This document shows positions 17,695 through 25,867 of a stretch of 64,000 bases of DNA, one piece after another (the stretch's first letter is position 1; the number at the start of each line of letters is the position of its first letter). The stretch spans positions 1-64,000 of the forward strand of contig CAYVKA010000016.1 in the NCBI GenBank assembly GCA_964451925.1. The letters are read 5' to 3'. The position numbers and the translations under genes were made by a program. The stretch is from Nevskia sp964451925 (GTDB lineage: Bacteria; Pseudomonadota; Gammaproteobacteria; Nevskiales; Nevskiaceae). Below the pieces are notes generated by a model that was not told the origin of the DNA, did no database searches, and saw only the letters and a program-made list of their open reading frames with translations.

Positions 17695-18024
17695 TTGCGA
17701 CAACCCCCAACAACGCGCAGGTTCCCGGCTCGTAGAGCGGTGCGGGACAAACCCGTTAACCATTCCACCGATGTCCGGGGACCGTGATGGATGGCCCCGT
17801 CTGGCCGGGCCGGCCACCCTTCTAGTCCTACTTCTACCGGTCATAGCGGCCTGTCGCCGCTGGTAGTTAAGGCGCTTTGGCCGCCTTTTATCGGGCTGGG
17901 CGCGCACTCTGGCTGGTGGTCTGCGGCGATGAAATAGGTGTTTCCCACCCAGGCCCAGGGCGAATATCGGTGATGAGACAGGGGTCCGGTGAGGCGGGCG
18001 GCCAGATGTACCGGACGGGATTTT
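17695..18024. other. Intergenic region upstream of the chemoreceptor
   Basis: 330 bp without a gene I can support. On the minus strand GCCCGATAA (around 17889-17897) resembles the -10 of flagellar sigma-28 promoters (GCCGATAA), but no TAAA element lies 15 bp upstream. No repeats or RNA structure stand out. Confidence 0.4.
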
Positions 18025-18810
18025 CTATCGGGGCTCCCCTGGCGTTCGCAGCGGGCTGTTGTGCAACGGCCGTGGCGGCGCCTGCGGAACCGGTGGTGGT
18101 TGCTGCGGGTGGGGCAGGGGGTAGTTCGGTCCGATCTGGCGCTGCGGCGGGGTGCCGGCGGCGGGCTGATCGTGGTGATGGCCGTGCTGGCGGTCGCGCT
18201 CGAAATCCTGCTGCAGAATGATCACCTGCGGCTGTGCTTCGACCAGCGGCTGCGGCGCCTCGGCCGAATCCGCCACCGGTGCCGGCGGCTGCGCCGCCTG
18301 CTGCCCGTAGGCGGGCAAGGGACCGGGATCCCAGCCGCGCTCGTTGGCGAATTGCGCATAGCGGTTGCAGGCCGCCGCCTGCAACGCGGGATACTCGCCG
18401 TACTGGTTGTTGGCGGCTGCGTCGTAGCAGTTCTTTTGCAAGGCGAAGAACGTGGACTGGTCGCGCTGCAAGGCTGCGCTGGCCTCGGCCGCGCTGGCAG
18501 CGGCATCGGCGTCGGGAGTGGGAGGGGGTTGAGGCACATCCGGTGGCGGGGCCTGCCGCGGCGGCGGCGCGGGCTGAGGTGCCGGAGTCACGGGCTGTTG
18601 CATGGCGGCCGCCGGGGCCGGCGGGTTTGAGGCCGGCGATGCTGCCGGCTTCGTCAGCCGTTGCAGTCCGTAGTAGCCGCCTGCGGCCAGGACCAGGCCG
18701 CTGACCGTGTAGGCAATGGTGTCGAACACCTTCTTCAGCGTCGGGTTCACCGGCGGCTCCGGGCGGCCTGTGGCCGCAGCGCCATGCGGATCGGCTTCAT
18801 ACGCCATCAT
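18025..18810 (-). CDS. Proline-rich membrane-anchored hypothetical protein
   Basis: 261 residues if it starts at the ATG-ATG pair (18810/18807); a longer frame to 18909 adds an Arg/Pro-rich lead with no ribosome site. One hydrophobic helix (AYTVSGLVLAAGGYYGLQRL, about 27-46) is followed by a long Pro/Ala/Gln linker. A short helical segment comes next, with two cysteines (ALQKNCYDAAANNQYGEYPALQAAACNRY), and then a Pro-rich tail with a His cluster (RQHGHHHDQPA). This suggests a single-pass protein reaching into the periplasm. No family is recognised. The low-complexity composition means the frame could be partly fortuitous, but the conserved-looking Cys segment supports a real gene. Confidence 0.55.
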   Translation of the reverse strand: MMAYEADPHGAAATGRPEPPVNPTLKKVFDTIAYTVSGLVLAAGGYYGLQRLTKPAASPASNPPAPAAAMQQPVTPAPQPAPPPRQAPPPDVPQPPPTPDADAAASAAEASAALQRDQSTFFALQKNCYDAAANNQYGEYPALQAAACNRYAQFANERGWDPGPLPAYGQQAAQPPAPVADSAEAPQPLVEAQPQVIILQQDFERDRQHGHHHDQPAAGTPPQRQIGPNYPLPHPQQPPPVPQAPPRPLHNSPLRTPGEPR

Positions 18811-19012
18811 GCGCGGCTGCGGCGGCGGCCGGCAAGCGGGAAGGAGCGCCGCGAAATGGTGGCCGCGGCGGAGGAGTGCGGAGGAGATCACCGGGGACGC
18901 CGCTGGCATCCCGACCCCTCCGCGGCGGCCGAGGTACAGACCGGTCGATCAGGGGAGGGTTCCCGCATCCCGAAAACTTTACCTGCCGGCTTCGACAGCC
19001 CCTCGGGGGTGT

Positions 19013-19441
19013 CTATACCGGCCAGCGCTGCAGCAGGTTTTCCAGCTCCGAACGGATGTCGTGCAGCTCTTTTTGCTTGCGCGTCGTTGAGCTTGCTGCC
19101 GCTGCCGCGGGTGCCGCGGCGCCGTTGCCGGCCAGGGGCGGTTGGCTGGGCCTGAGGCGCTCCGCCTTGGGCTGGTCCTTGAGCCGCTGCCGCGCACCGC
19201 CGATGGTGAAACCCTGCTCGTACAGCAGGCTGCGGATATGGCGCACCATCAGCACATCGTCGAGCTGGTAATAGCGGCGGTTGCCGCGGCGCTTGATCGG
19301 CCTCAACTGCGGGAACTCCTGCTCCCAGTAGCGCAGCACATGCGGCTTCACCGCGCACAGGTCACTGACCTCGCCGATGGCGAAGTAGCGCTTGCGCGGA
19401 ATATCCGGCAGGGGTGCGAGCAGTTCAGCCGCTGCTTTCAT
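19013..19441 (-). CDS. MerR family transcriptional regulator (ihfA-linked)
   Basis: 142 residues. The MerR DNA-binding domain is at 18-85: YFAIGEVSDLCAVKPHVLRYWEQEFPQL, then RRGNRRYYQLDDVLMVRHI. The rest is an Ala-rich linker and a short coiled C-terminus (KQKELHDIRSELENLL). No metal-binding cysteines are present in an effector domain. This is the short MerR gene that follows ihfA in many gammaproteobacteria; its targets are not known. It overlaps the end of ihfA by 17 bp, so the two are translationally linked. In many relatives a tRNA-Pro follows it; none is seen here. Confidence 0.9.
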   Translation of the reverse strand: MKAAAELLAPLPDIPRKRYFAIGEVSDLCAVKPHVLRYWEQEFPQLRPIKRRGNRRYYQLDDVLMVRHIRSLLYEQGFTIGGARQRLKDQPKAERLRPSQPPLAGNGAAAPAAAAASSTTRKQKELHDIRSELENLLQRWPV

Positions 19442-19721
19442 CGACGCTCACTCGCAGCCGCAGCTTCTGGCCCGGACGAAAAGTTACCACGCGCCGCGCC
19501 GAAATCGGGATTTCCTCGCCGGTCTTGGGATTGCGGCCGGGCCGGCGGTTCTTGTCGCGCAGCTCGAAATTGCCGAAGCCGGACAGCTTGACCGGTTCGC
19601 CGCTTTCCAGCCGTCCACGGATCTCTTCAAAGAACAGATCCACGAACTCTTTGGCTTCGCGTTTGTTGAGCCCCAGTTCATCGAACAGGGCTTCCGCCAG
19701 TTCTGCTTTGGTAAGCGCCAC
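19425..19721 (-). CDS. ihfA: Integration host factor subunit alpha
   Basis: 98 residues beginning at a GTG codon (19721) as (M)ALTKAELAEALFDELGLNK. It is full length for IHF-alpha (about 99). The family signature for the DNA-intercalating beta arm is intact: GFGNFELRDKNRRPGRNPKTG, with the Pro that inserts between base pairs, followed by ARRVVTFRPGQKLR. With IHF-beta (not in the window) it bends DNA at specific sites in recombination and transcription. It lies 14 bp downstream of pheT, as usual in gammaproteobacteria, and overlaps merR. Confidence 0.97.
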   Translation of the reverse strand: MALTKAELAEALFDELGLNKREAKEFVDLFFEEIRGRLESGEPVKLSGFGNFELRDKNRRPGRNPKTGEEIPISARRVVTFRPGQKLRLRVSVDESSG

Positions 19722-19735
19722 GCTCTCGACCTCAA

Positions 19736-22108
19736 CTATCCTCGGACAGAGGCCCCCAGTTGGGCGGACACGCTTGCGGAGATTCCCCTGACCGCAGCGT
19801 CTATTTCCTCAACATTAAGGGTGCGTGAATAGTCTTGAAAAATCAAGCCTAAGGCCATGCTTTTAAAGCCTTCGGGCAGGTCGGAACCGTGATATATGTC
19901 AAATACGTGTACCGAACGCAGCAGCGGCCCGCCCGCGCTGCGGGCCGCCGCAAGCAGCTGTTCCGCGGTGATTTCCTCCTTCAGGACGAAGGCGCGATCG
20001 CGCCGCGACGAGGGGAATTCCGACACCGGATTAGGGTGGGGCAGCTGTGCCGTGGCCACCGCTTCGGCGTCCAGTTCGAACAGCAGCAGCGCGTCGCCGA
20101 TGTCCAGCGTCTGCGCCAGGCGTGGGTGCAGCGCGCCGAGCCAGCCCACGGGCTGGCTGTCGCGTAGGATGCGGGCGCATCGGCCCGGGTGCAGTGCGGC
20201 GTGCTCGCCGCGCTCGAAGCCGAAGCGCCCGGCGGAACTGCCGAACAGGGCCAGCAGGTCGGCCTTGACGTCATAGAAATCGACCGGTCGTTCCGGCTTG
20301 CTGCCCCACTGCTCGGCCAGGGCGCTGCCGGCCACCAGGCCGGCCAGTTTCTGCGTCTCGCGCGTGCCGGCGCCGTCGGGGAAGTAGCTGGCGCCGCATT
20401 CGAACAGGCGCGCGCGCTTCTGCTGGCGCTGGCGGTTGTATAGCCAGGTGGGCAGCAGGCCGCTCCACAGCGTGGTGCGCATCACCGCCATGGTTTCGGC
20501 AATGGGATTGTCCAGCGCCACCGCCGCCACATCGGGGTTGATCTGCTGCTGCAGCTTGGGATCGACAAAGCTGTAAGTCACCACTTCCTGGTAGCCGCGA
20601 GCCGCCAGCGCGTCCTTCAGCGCGTCGAGCGGGCGCACGGTTTCCGGTAGTGCGAACGGCGCCAGCGAGGCGGCATAGGCCCGCGCCGGGATGCGCTCGT
20701 AACCGTACAGGCGGCCGACTTCCTCCACCAGATCGGCCTCGATGCGCAGGTCGTAGCGCCAGGTTGGCACGCGCGCACGCCAGGCGCCCGCGTCTTCGGC
20801 CTGTGTTTCGATGCCGAGTCGCCCGAGCAGCCCCGGCACGTCGCGCGCCGGCACCGGACAGCCGAGCAGGCGCTCGATGCGGGCATGGCGCAGGCGCATG
20901 GTCGCGGCGAATTGCGGCGCGCGGCCCACTTCGACGATGGGGCCGGCTTCGCCGCCGCAGATCTGCTGCACCAGTTGCGTCGCCCGCTCCAGCGCGCGGC
21001 GCTGCAGGGCCGGGTCGACGCCTCGCTCGAAGCGGTAGCGCGAATCCGACAGCAGCTTGTGGCGACGGCCGCTGGCGGCTACGCCGACCGGGTCGAAGCA
21101 CGCGGCTTCCAGGAAGATCTGGGTGGTGCCTTCGCTGACGCCGGAGGCGGTGCCACCCATGACGCCGGCGAGCACCAGCGGGCCGTTGTCGTCGGCGATC
21201 ATCAGGTCGGCCGGCACCAGCTCGATGGTCTGCTCGTTGAGCAGCGCCAGCTTTTCGCCGGCGCGGGCGCGGCGCACGCGCACCGGGCCGGCCAGCCGGG
21301 CGCAGTCGAAGCCGTGCATCGGCTGCCCCAGTTCGAGCAGCACGTAGTTGGTGATATCCACCACCGGATGAATGGCGCGGATGCCCGAGCGGCGCAGTCG
21401 TTCGCGCATCCAGTCCGGGGTGCGCGCCTTGGGGTTGAGGCGGGTGACGACGCGCCCGACGTAGTGCGGGCAGCCGACCGGGTCCTCGACGATGACGTCC
21501 TTGCTCGGCAGCGCGCTGACTACCGCCGGGCGGATGGTCGGCGCCTTGGCCGGCAGGCCGTACAGCGCCGCCACTTCACGCGCCAGGCCGGCGATGCTCA
21601 GGCAGTCGCCGCGGTTAGGCGTCAGCTCCAGCGTCAGCAGCCGGTCGTCCAGCGCCAGGTGTTTTTCCAGCGGCGTGCCGGGGCGGGCGTCGTGGTCGAA
21701 TTCGAGCAGGCCTTCGGACTTCTCGGCCAGGCCAAGTTCCGAGGCCGAGCACAGCATGCCGGCGGATTCGACGCCGCGCAGCACCGCCGCGCCGATCTCC
21801 TTGCCGCCGGGCAGGCACGCGCCGGGCAGGGCGGCCGGCACCAGGATGCCGGGGCGCGCATTGGCGGCGCCGCAGACGATCCTGAGCGGCTCGCCGCTGC
21901 CGGCGTCGACCTCGCAGACGCGCAGGCGGTCGGCCTGCGGGTGAGGCTCGGCCCTGATGATGCGGGCCACCACCACGCCGCGCGGCGGGTCGATGGTCAG
22001 CGGCTCGGCCTCGCACTCGAGGCCGGCGAGGTTGAGCTTTTCGGCGAGGGCGGTGGCGCTGACCGGCGGGTTGACCCACTCGCGCAGCCAGCTTTCGGAG
22101 ATTTTCAT
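19736..22108 (-). CDS. pheT: Phenylalanine-tRNA ligase beta subunit
   Basis: 790 residues, normal length. Order of domains: B1 start MKISESWLREWVNPP; EMAP/OB tRNA-binding domain (about 40-150; VCEVDAGSGEPLRIVCGA); B3/B4 editing region (about 210-390); B5 (about 400-475); class-II-like core with VVTYSFVDP; and C-terminal FDX-ACB anticodon-binding domain (about 700-790; FPSSRRDRAFVLKEE, GSDLPEGFKSMALGLIFQD). It pairs with PheS as an alpha2-beta2 enzyme that charges tRNA-Phe. It lies 21 bp after pheS and upstream of ihfA in one operon. Confidence 0.98.
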   Translation of the reverse strand: MKISESWLREWVNPPVSATALAEKLNLAGLECEAEPLTIDPPRGVVVARIIRAEPHPQADRLRVCEVDAGSGEPLRIVCGAANARPGILVPAALPGACLPGGKEIGAAVLRGVESAGMLCSASELGLAEKSEGLLEFDHDARPGTPLEKHLALDDRLLTLELTPNRGDCLSIAGLAREVAALYGLPAKAPTIRPAVVSALPSKDVIVEDPVGCPHYVGRVVTRLNPKARTPDWMRERLRRSGIRAIHPVVDITNYVLLELGQPMHGFDCARLAGPVRVRRARAGEKLALLNEQTIELVPADLMIADDNGPLVLAGVMGGTASGVSEGTTQIFLEAACFDPVGVAASGRRHKLLSDSRYRFERGVDPALQRRALERATQLVQQICGGEAGPIVEVGRAPQFAATMRLRHARIERLLGCPVPARDVPGLLGRLGIETQAEDAGAWRARVPTWRYDLRIEADLVEEVGRLYGYERIPARAYAASLAPFALPETVRPLDALKDALAARGYQEVVTYSFVDPKLQQQINPDVAAVALDNPIAETMAVMRTTLWSGLLPTWLYNRQRQQKRARLFECGASYFPDGAGTRETQKLAGLVAGSALAEQWGSKPERPVDFYDVKADLLALFGSSAGRFGFERGEHAALHPGRCARILRDSQPVGWLGALHPRLAQTLDIGDALLLFELDAEAVATAQLPHPNPVSEFPSSRRDRAFVLKEEITAEQLLAAARSAGGPLLRSVHVFDIYHGSDLPEGFKSMALGLIFQDYSRTLNVEEIDAAVRGISASVSAQLGASVRG

Positions 22109-22129
22109 GGCTTGGTCGTTGAACTCGGC

Positions 22130-23116
22130 TTAGCGGAACTGCTCGAGGAAGCGCAGGTCGTTGTTGAAGAACAGGCGCAGGTCATCGACGCCGTAGCGCA
22201 GCATCGCCAGGCGCTCCACACCCATGCCGAAGGCATAGCCGGTATAGCGCTCGGGATCGATGCCCACGGCGCTGAGCACATTGGGATGCACCACGCCGCA
22301 ACCGAGCAGTTCCAGCCAGCGCTCGCCCCAGCGCATGTGCACGTCGGCGCCGGGCTCGACGAAGGGGAAATAGGAGGGGCGGAACAGCACTTCCGCGTCG
22401 CGCTCGAAGAACAGCGACAGGAAGCGCAGCAGATCGTGCTTGAGGTCGGCCAGACCGACGTTCTCCGCCACGTACAGACCCTCCACCTGGTGGAACATGG
22501 GGCTGTGGGTGCGATCGAAGTCGACGCGGTAGACGCGGCCGGGGCAGATGATGCGGATCGGCGGCTTGCGCTGCTTCATGGTGCGGATCTGCACCGGGCT
22601 GGTGTGGGTGCGCAGCAGACGCGCACCGTTCAGCGCATAGAACGTGTCCTGCATGGCCCGCGCGGGGTGCGACTCGGGGATGTTGAGGGCCTGGAAGTTG
22701 TGCCAGTCGTCCTCGATCTCCGGGCCTTGCACGCTCTCGAAGCCCATCGAGTTGAAGATGCGCTCGATGCGGCGGATGGTGCGTGTCACCGGATGCAGCG
22801 CGCCGACTTCCTCGCCGCGGCCGGGCAGGGTGACGTCGATGGTTTCCGAAGCCAGCCTGCGCGCCAGCTCGGCTTCGCCCAGTGCCTCGGCCTTGCGCTC
22901 CAGCGCAGCGCCCAGGGTTTCCTTGACGCGGTTGACCTGCTCGCCGAAGGCTTTGCGCTGCTCCGGCGCCATGCCGCCGAGCTGCTTTAACAGTTCGGTG
23001 ACGCGGCCCTTCTTGCCCAGCAGGTCCACCCGCAGCTGCTCCAGCGTGCGCGCGTCGGCCGCGGTTTCGATTTCGGCGGCGGCGCTGCGGCTCAGTTCTT
23101 CAAGATCGGTAGCCAT
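22130..23116 (-). CDS. pheS: Phenylalanine-tRNA ligase alpha subunit
   Basis: 328 residues from ATG at 23116 (MATDLEELSRSAAAEIE); the ATG nine codons upstream is less consistent with the family. An N-terminal coiled coil (1-85) is followed by class II synthetase motifs: motif 1 around FNSMGFESVQGPEIEDDW, motif 2 with FHQVEGLYV preceded by THTSPVQIRTM, and motif 3 GMGVERLAMLRYGVDDLRLF. It supplies the catalytic site of PheRS. It is separated from rplT by a clear terminator, so pheS-pheT-ihfA-merR may have its own promoter between 23117 and 23183. Confidence 0.98.
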   Translation of the reverse strand: MATDLEELSRSAAAEIETAADARTLEQLRVDLLGKKGRVTELLKQLGGMAPEQRKAFGEQVNRVKETLGAALERKAEALGEAELARRLASETIDVTLPGRGEEVGALHPVTRTIRRIERIFNSMGFESVQGPEIEDDWHNFQALNIPESHPARAMQDTFYALNGARLLRTHTSPVQIRTMKQRKPPIRIICPGRVYRVDFDRTHSPMFHQVEGLYVAENVGLADLKHDLLRFLSLFFERDAEVLFRPSYFPFVEPGADVHMRWGERWLELLGCGVVHPNVLSAVGIDPERYTGYAFGMGVERLAMLRYGVDDLRLFFNNDLRFLEQFR

Positions 23117-23182
23117 GTATTGCCTGGTTGAACGGTCTGGCATGGAACGGGCGGACCGGCGTGCGAGGTCCCTCGTCCCGCC

Positions 23183-23220
23183 ACAAATAAAAAGGGGAGT
23201 GGCGCTAGCGCCGCTCCCCT
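23183..23220 (-). terminator. Rho-independent terminator after rplT
   Basis: On the minus strand a 13-bp stem (arms 23208-23220 and 23193-23205, one G.T wobble, 2-base loop TA, core GGCGC/GCGCC) is followed by TTTTTATTTG. It stands 31 bp past the rplT stop and about 70 bp before pheS. In Escherichia coli a Phe-rich leader peptide and attenuator occupy this place. Here no short frame with Phe codons precedes the hairpin, so simple (perhaps partial) termination is the better reading. Confidence 0.85.
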
Positions 23221-23251
23221 TGGTCGAGCGTACCGCGGTTCTGGACGCGGA

Positions 23252-23611
23252 TCAGGCGGCGAGCTGGGCCTTGGCCTGGGCCACCAGCTGCGCGAACGCG
23301 GGCTTGTCATGAATCGCGATGTCGGACAGCACCTTGCGATCCAGCTCGACGCCGGCAGCGGCCAGCCCGTGCATAAATCGGCTGTAGGACAGGCCGTGCT
23401 CGTTGGCGCCGGCGTTGATACGCTGGATCCACAGCGCGCGGAACTCGCGCTTCTTCACCCGGCGGTCGCGGAACGCATACTGGCCGGACTTGATGACCTG
23501 CTGCTTGGCGGCGCGGAAGACGCGTGAGCGGCCGCCGTAGTAGCCCTTGGCTTTCTTTAGCAACTTCTTGTGGCGGGCGCGTGCTGTAACGCCTCTCTTG
23601 ACTCGTGCCAT
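23252..23611 (-). CDS. rplT: 50S ribosomal protein L20
   Basis: 119 residues, normal length. Diagnostic start MARVKRGVTARARHKKLLKK and GYYGGRSRVFRAAKQQVIKS, then the globular part LWIQRINAGANEHGLSYSRF. It binds 23S rRNA early in large-subunit assembly. In other bacteria it represses translation of rpmI-rplT by binding their mRNA; the operon order here (infC-rpmI-rplT) allows the same control, but no mimic structure was confirmed by eye. Confidence 0.98.
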   Translation of the reverse strand: MARVKRGVTARARHKKLLKKAKGYYGGRSRVFRAAKQQVIKSGQYAFRDRRVKKREFRALWIQRINAGANEHGLSYSRFMHGLAAAGVELDRKVLSDIAIHDKPAFAQLVAQAKAQLAA

Positions 23612-23689
23612 TTCTCAAATACCTCTTGGGTTGTTATGTTCGCTTGAGCGAATCTTTTGGGTGGAAAAGCTGTAGTGCGCCCGAAATGC

Positions 23690-23887
23690 TCAGGCGTACG
23701 GCAGCAGCTGACGCACTTCCGCGTTGTCCGAACCATGCACCATCTGCGGACCGCGCAGATCGCGGATGCGCTTGGCGGACTTCTTGGTCAGGATGTGGCG
23801 CTTGTGCGAGCTGCTGCGCTTGAACCCGCCCTTGCCGGTGCGGGCGAAGCGCTTGGCGGCGCCCCGGTTGGTCTTCATCTTCGGCAT
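23690..23887 (-). CDS. rpmI: 50S ribosomal protein L35
   Basis: 65 residues, normal for L35: MPKMKTNRGAAKRFARTGKG, followed by SSHKRHILTKKSAKRIRDLRG. It is highly basic and located between infC (40 bp away) and rplT (78 bp) as usual. Confidence 0.97.
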   Translation of the reverse strand: MPKMKTNRGAAKRFARTGKGGFKRSSSHKRHILTKKSAKRIRDLRGPQMVHGSDNAEVRQLLPYA

Positions 23888-23927
23888 CGTTGTAACTCCA
23901 GTAAAACCTTCTGTGCTGCGTATATCG

Positions 23928-24446
23928 TCAGTGCTTACGCGGCGACATCACCATGATCGCCTGACGCCCTTCCATCTTCGGCGACTGTTCGACCAGGGCC
24001 ACCTGCTCCAGATCGGCCTTGATGCGGTCGATGAGCTGGAAACCCAGCTCCTGATGCGCCATCTCGCGGCCCTTGTAGCGCAGCGTGATCTTGACCTTGT
24101 CGCCTTCTTCCAGGAAGCGCATCAGCGCGCGCAACTTGGTCTGGTAGTCGGCTTCTTCCGTTGTCGGGCGGAACTTCACTTCCTTGACCTGGATCTGCTT
24201 CTGCTTCTTGCGCGCCGCCTGCTGGGACTTGTCCTTCTGGTAGATGTACTTACCGTAGTCCATGATCTTGCAGACCGGCGGGTCCGCATTCGGCGACACT
24301 TCAACCAGGTCCAGACCTTCGCTTTCCGCCTTGGCGATGGCATCGCGCGTCAGCATCACGCCAACCTGCGAACCATCTGACCCGATCACGCGTACACGGG
24401 GTACGTTGATCTCTTCATTACGGCGATCCTGACGTTCTGCGCTGAT
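23928..24446 (-). CDS. infC: Translation initiation factor IF-3, probable AUC start
   Basis: 172 residues if translation begins at ATC (24446). The N-domain has VPRVRVIGSDGSQVGVM and VEVSPNADPPVCKIMDYGKY; the C-domain has KEVKFRPTTEEADYQTKLRALMRFLEEGDKVKITLRYKGREM. No ATG lies near the N-terminus. The Shine-Dalgarno GGAGG (24459-24455) is eight bases before the ATC codon but only two bases before the TTG at 24452. The residues after ATC (SAERQDRRNEEINVPRV) line up with IF-3 N-termini of Xanthomonas type. Rare AUU/AUC starts are the known basis of IF-3 autocontrol in enterobacteria. No thrS is found upstream. Confidence 0.95.
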   Translation of the reverse strand: MSAERQDRRNEEINVPRVRVIGSDGSQVGVMLTRDAIAKAESEGLDLVEVSPNADPPVCKIMDYGKYIYQKDKSQQAARKKQKQIQVKEVKFRPTTEEADYQTKLRALMRFLEEGDKVKITLRYKGREMAHQELGFQLIDRIKADLEQVALVEQSPKMEGRQAIMVMSPRKH

Positions 24447-24514
24447 ACGCAAGCCCTCCGGCGGACAAAAGAAATGCCGGCGCCTTGATCAAGTCGCCGA
24501 CAGAAAAGACGCGC

Positions 24515-24544
24515 ATTATAGCGGCCCTTTCATGCACCGCACAA
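24515..24544 (-). promoter_or_regulatory. Sigma-70-type promoter of infC-rpmI-rplT
   Basis: On the minus strand a perfect TATAAT (24520-24515) lies 18 bp after TTGTGC (24544-24539, three of six -35 bases match), about 70 bp before infC. It implies a leader of roughly 60 nt and fits an operon without thrS. Confidence 0.65.
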
Positions 24545-24562
24545 GCCGGGACAGCCCTGCCA

Positions 24563-25732
24563 TTACAGGGACTTGCGCACGATTTCCAGGGCCTCCGCCA
24601 GGGCTGCCGGGCGGCTGAAGCGGTAGCCTTGTCCCAGATCCGTGCCCAGCCCCATCAGAGTGTTGATTTGTTCTTCTGTTTCAAGGCCTTCCACGATCAC
24701 GTCCATGTCCAGCTGGTGCGCCAGGCCGACCACCGCGGCGACGATCTTGGCGCCCGCGGCGTTGCTGTCCAGCTGCAGGACGAAGGAGCGGTCCAGTTTG
24801 AGGGTATCGACCGGCAGGCGGTGCAGGTAGGACAGGGAGCTGTAGCCGGTGCCGAAATCGTCGAGCGAGATGCGCAGTCCCCGCGCGCGGCAGTCATGCA
24901 GCAGGAGCAGGCCCAGGTCCAGGTTCTGCAGCAGCACCGATTCGGTGATTTCCAGTTTGACCTGGGCCGGCGCAACGCGATGCCGCAGCAGCGCATCGTC
25001 GATGGAGGTGAGCAATGCGGGGTCGTCGAACTGTCGCCCCGACAGGTTGATGCTCATGAACAGCGGCAGGTCCGGCCGCTCCGCTGTGAACTGTGCCAGC
25101 GCGCCGCAGGCGCGGTCGACGATCCAGCGGCCGATCGGCTGGATCAGCCCGGAGTCCTCCGCCAGCGGGATGAACTCCACCGGCGGCACCATGCCGCGCT
25201 GGGGATGCTGCCAGCGCAGCAAGGCCTCGAAGCCGGCCAGGCGCCGGTCGGCCAGGCGCACGATCGGCTGGAAGTACAGCTGCAGCTGCTCGCGTTCCAG
25301 CGCCATCATCAGGTCCTGCTCGGCATGGACGCGGCCCAGGGCCAGTTCACGGTCCTGGTTGTCCTGCAGCGCCGGGCTGACCGAGGCGGCCTTGCCGTTG
25401 AGCAACTCGCGGCAGCGGTTGCTGAGAGTGCGCAGCAGGTGGCGCAGCATCGGGCTGGCGCTTTGCAGGCGCTCGCCCAGGTAGTCGTGGGTGACGCGGG
25501 TGAGCAGGGTCGATTCGGCCGCCCTGGCTCCGGCCGAGCGGGTGCGCTCGCCGAACAGCGCCATCTCGCCGAAGATTTCCTGCGGGCCGAGACGCGCCAC
25601 CACGCCGCCGCCAAGGTGCGGATCGTGGCAGATTTCGATGGTACCGGACTCGACGATATAGGCGCAGTCGCCGCGGTCACCCTTCTCGAACAGCACTTCG
25701 CCGGCCGACAACTGCTGCTGGAACCTGTCCAT
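24563..25732 (-). CDS. Cyclic-nucleotide-binding/EAL phosphodiesterase
   Basis: 389 residues from ATG at 25732 (AGGAG four bases before). N-terminal cNMP-binding beta-roll (about 8-110): LFEKGDRGDCAYIVESGTIE, then the phosphate-binding-cassette-like FGEMALFGERTRSAGA. The C-terminal EAL domain (about 135-385) has FEALLRW with the metal-binding Glu, FMSINLSGRQF, LEITESV, LDDFGTGYSSLSYL and VIVEGLETEEQ. Catalytic residues look complete, so it should hydrolyse cyclic di-GMP. The beta-roll may sense cAMP or another nucleotide, linking two second messengers. No GGDEF domain, signal peptide or membrane helix is present. It lies between infC and the DUF748 gene on the same strand. Confidence 0.9.
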   Translation of the reverse strand: MDRFQQQLSAGEVLFEKGDRGDCAYIVESGTIEICHDPHLGGGVVARLGPQEIFGEMALFGERTRSAGARAAESTLLTRVTHDYLGERLQSASPMLRHLLRTLSNRCRELLNGKAASVSPALQDNQDRELALGRVHAEQDLMMALEREQLQLYFQPIVRLADRRLAGFEALLRWQHPQRGMVPPVEFIPLAEDSGLIQPIGRWIVDRACGALAQFTAERPDLPLFMSINLSGRQFDDPALLTSIDDALLRHRVAPAQVKLEITESVLLQNLDLGLLLLHDCRARGLRISLDDFGTGYSSLSYLHRLPVDTLKLDRSFVLQLDSNAAGAKIVAAVVGLAHQLDMDVIVEGLETEEQINTLMGLGTDLGQGYRFSRPAALAEALEIVRKSL

Positions 25733-25867
25733 CACGCTCCTCTTGGCCTGCTGCGCGCGGTGTCGATCCGCCGCCGGCGCACCGCGTTGCGGAACCGACT
25801 CAGGCTGATTCTTTTACAGGAGCTGCGCCAGTTCAATCGAAAAGGTGATTTTTCCGACGGCAGGTGC

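Noticed and set aside
17885..17900. Sigma-28 (FliA) promoter for the chemoreceptor
   Set aside because: Only the GCCCGATAA half is present; no TAAA element at 15 bp and the distance to the start codon is about 200 bp.
19830..19850. TTGAAAAATCAA as an FNR site
   Set aside because: Total length is 12 bp, not 14, and it lies inside the pheT coding region.
24484..24491. TTGATCAA as an FNR site upstream of infC
   Set aside because: The half-sites abut with no 4-bp centre, so it does not fit the FNR consensus.
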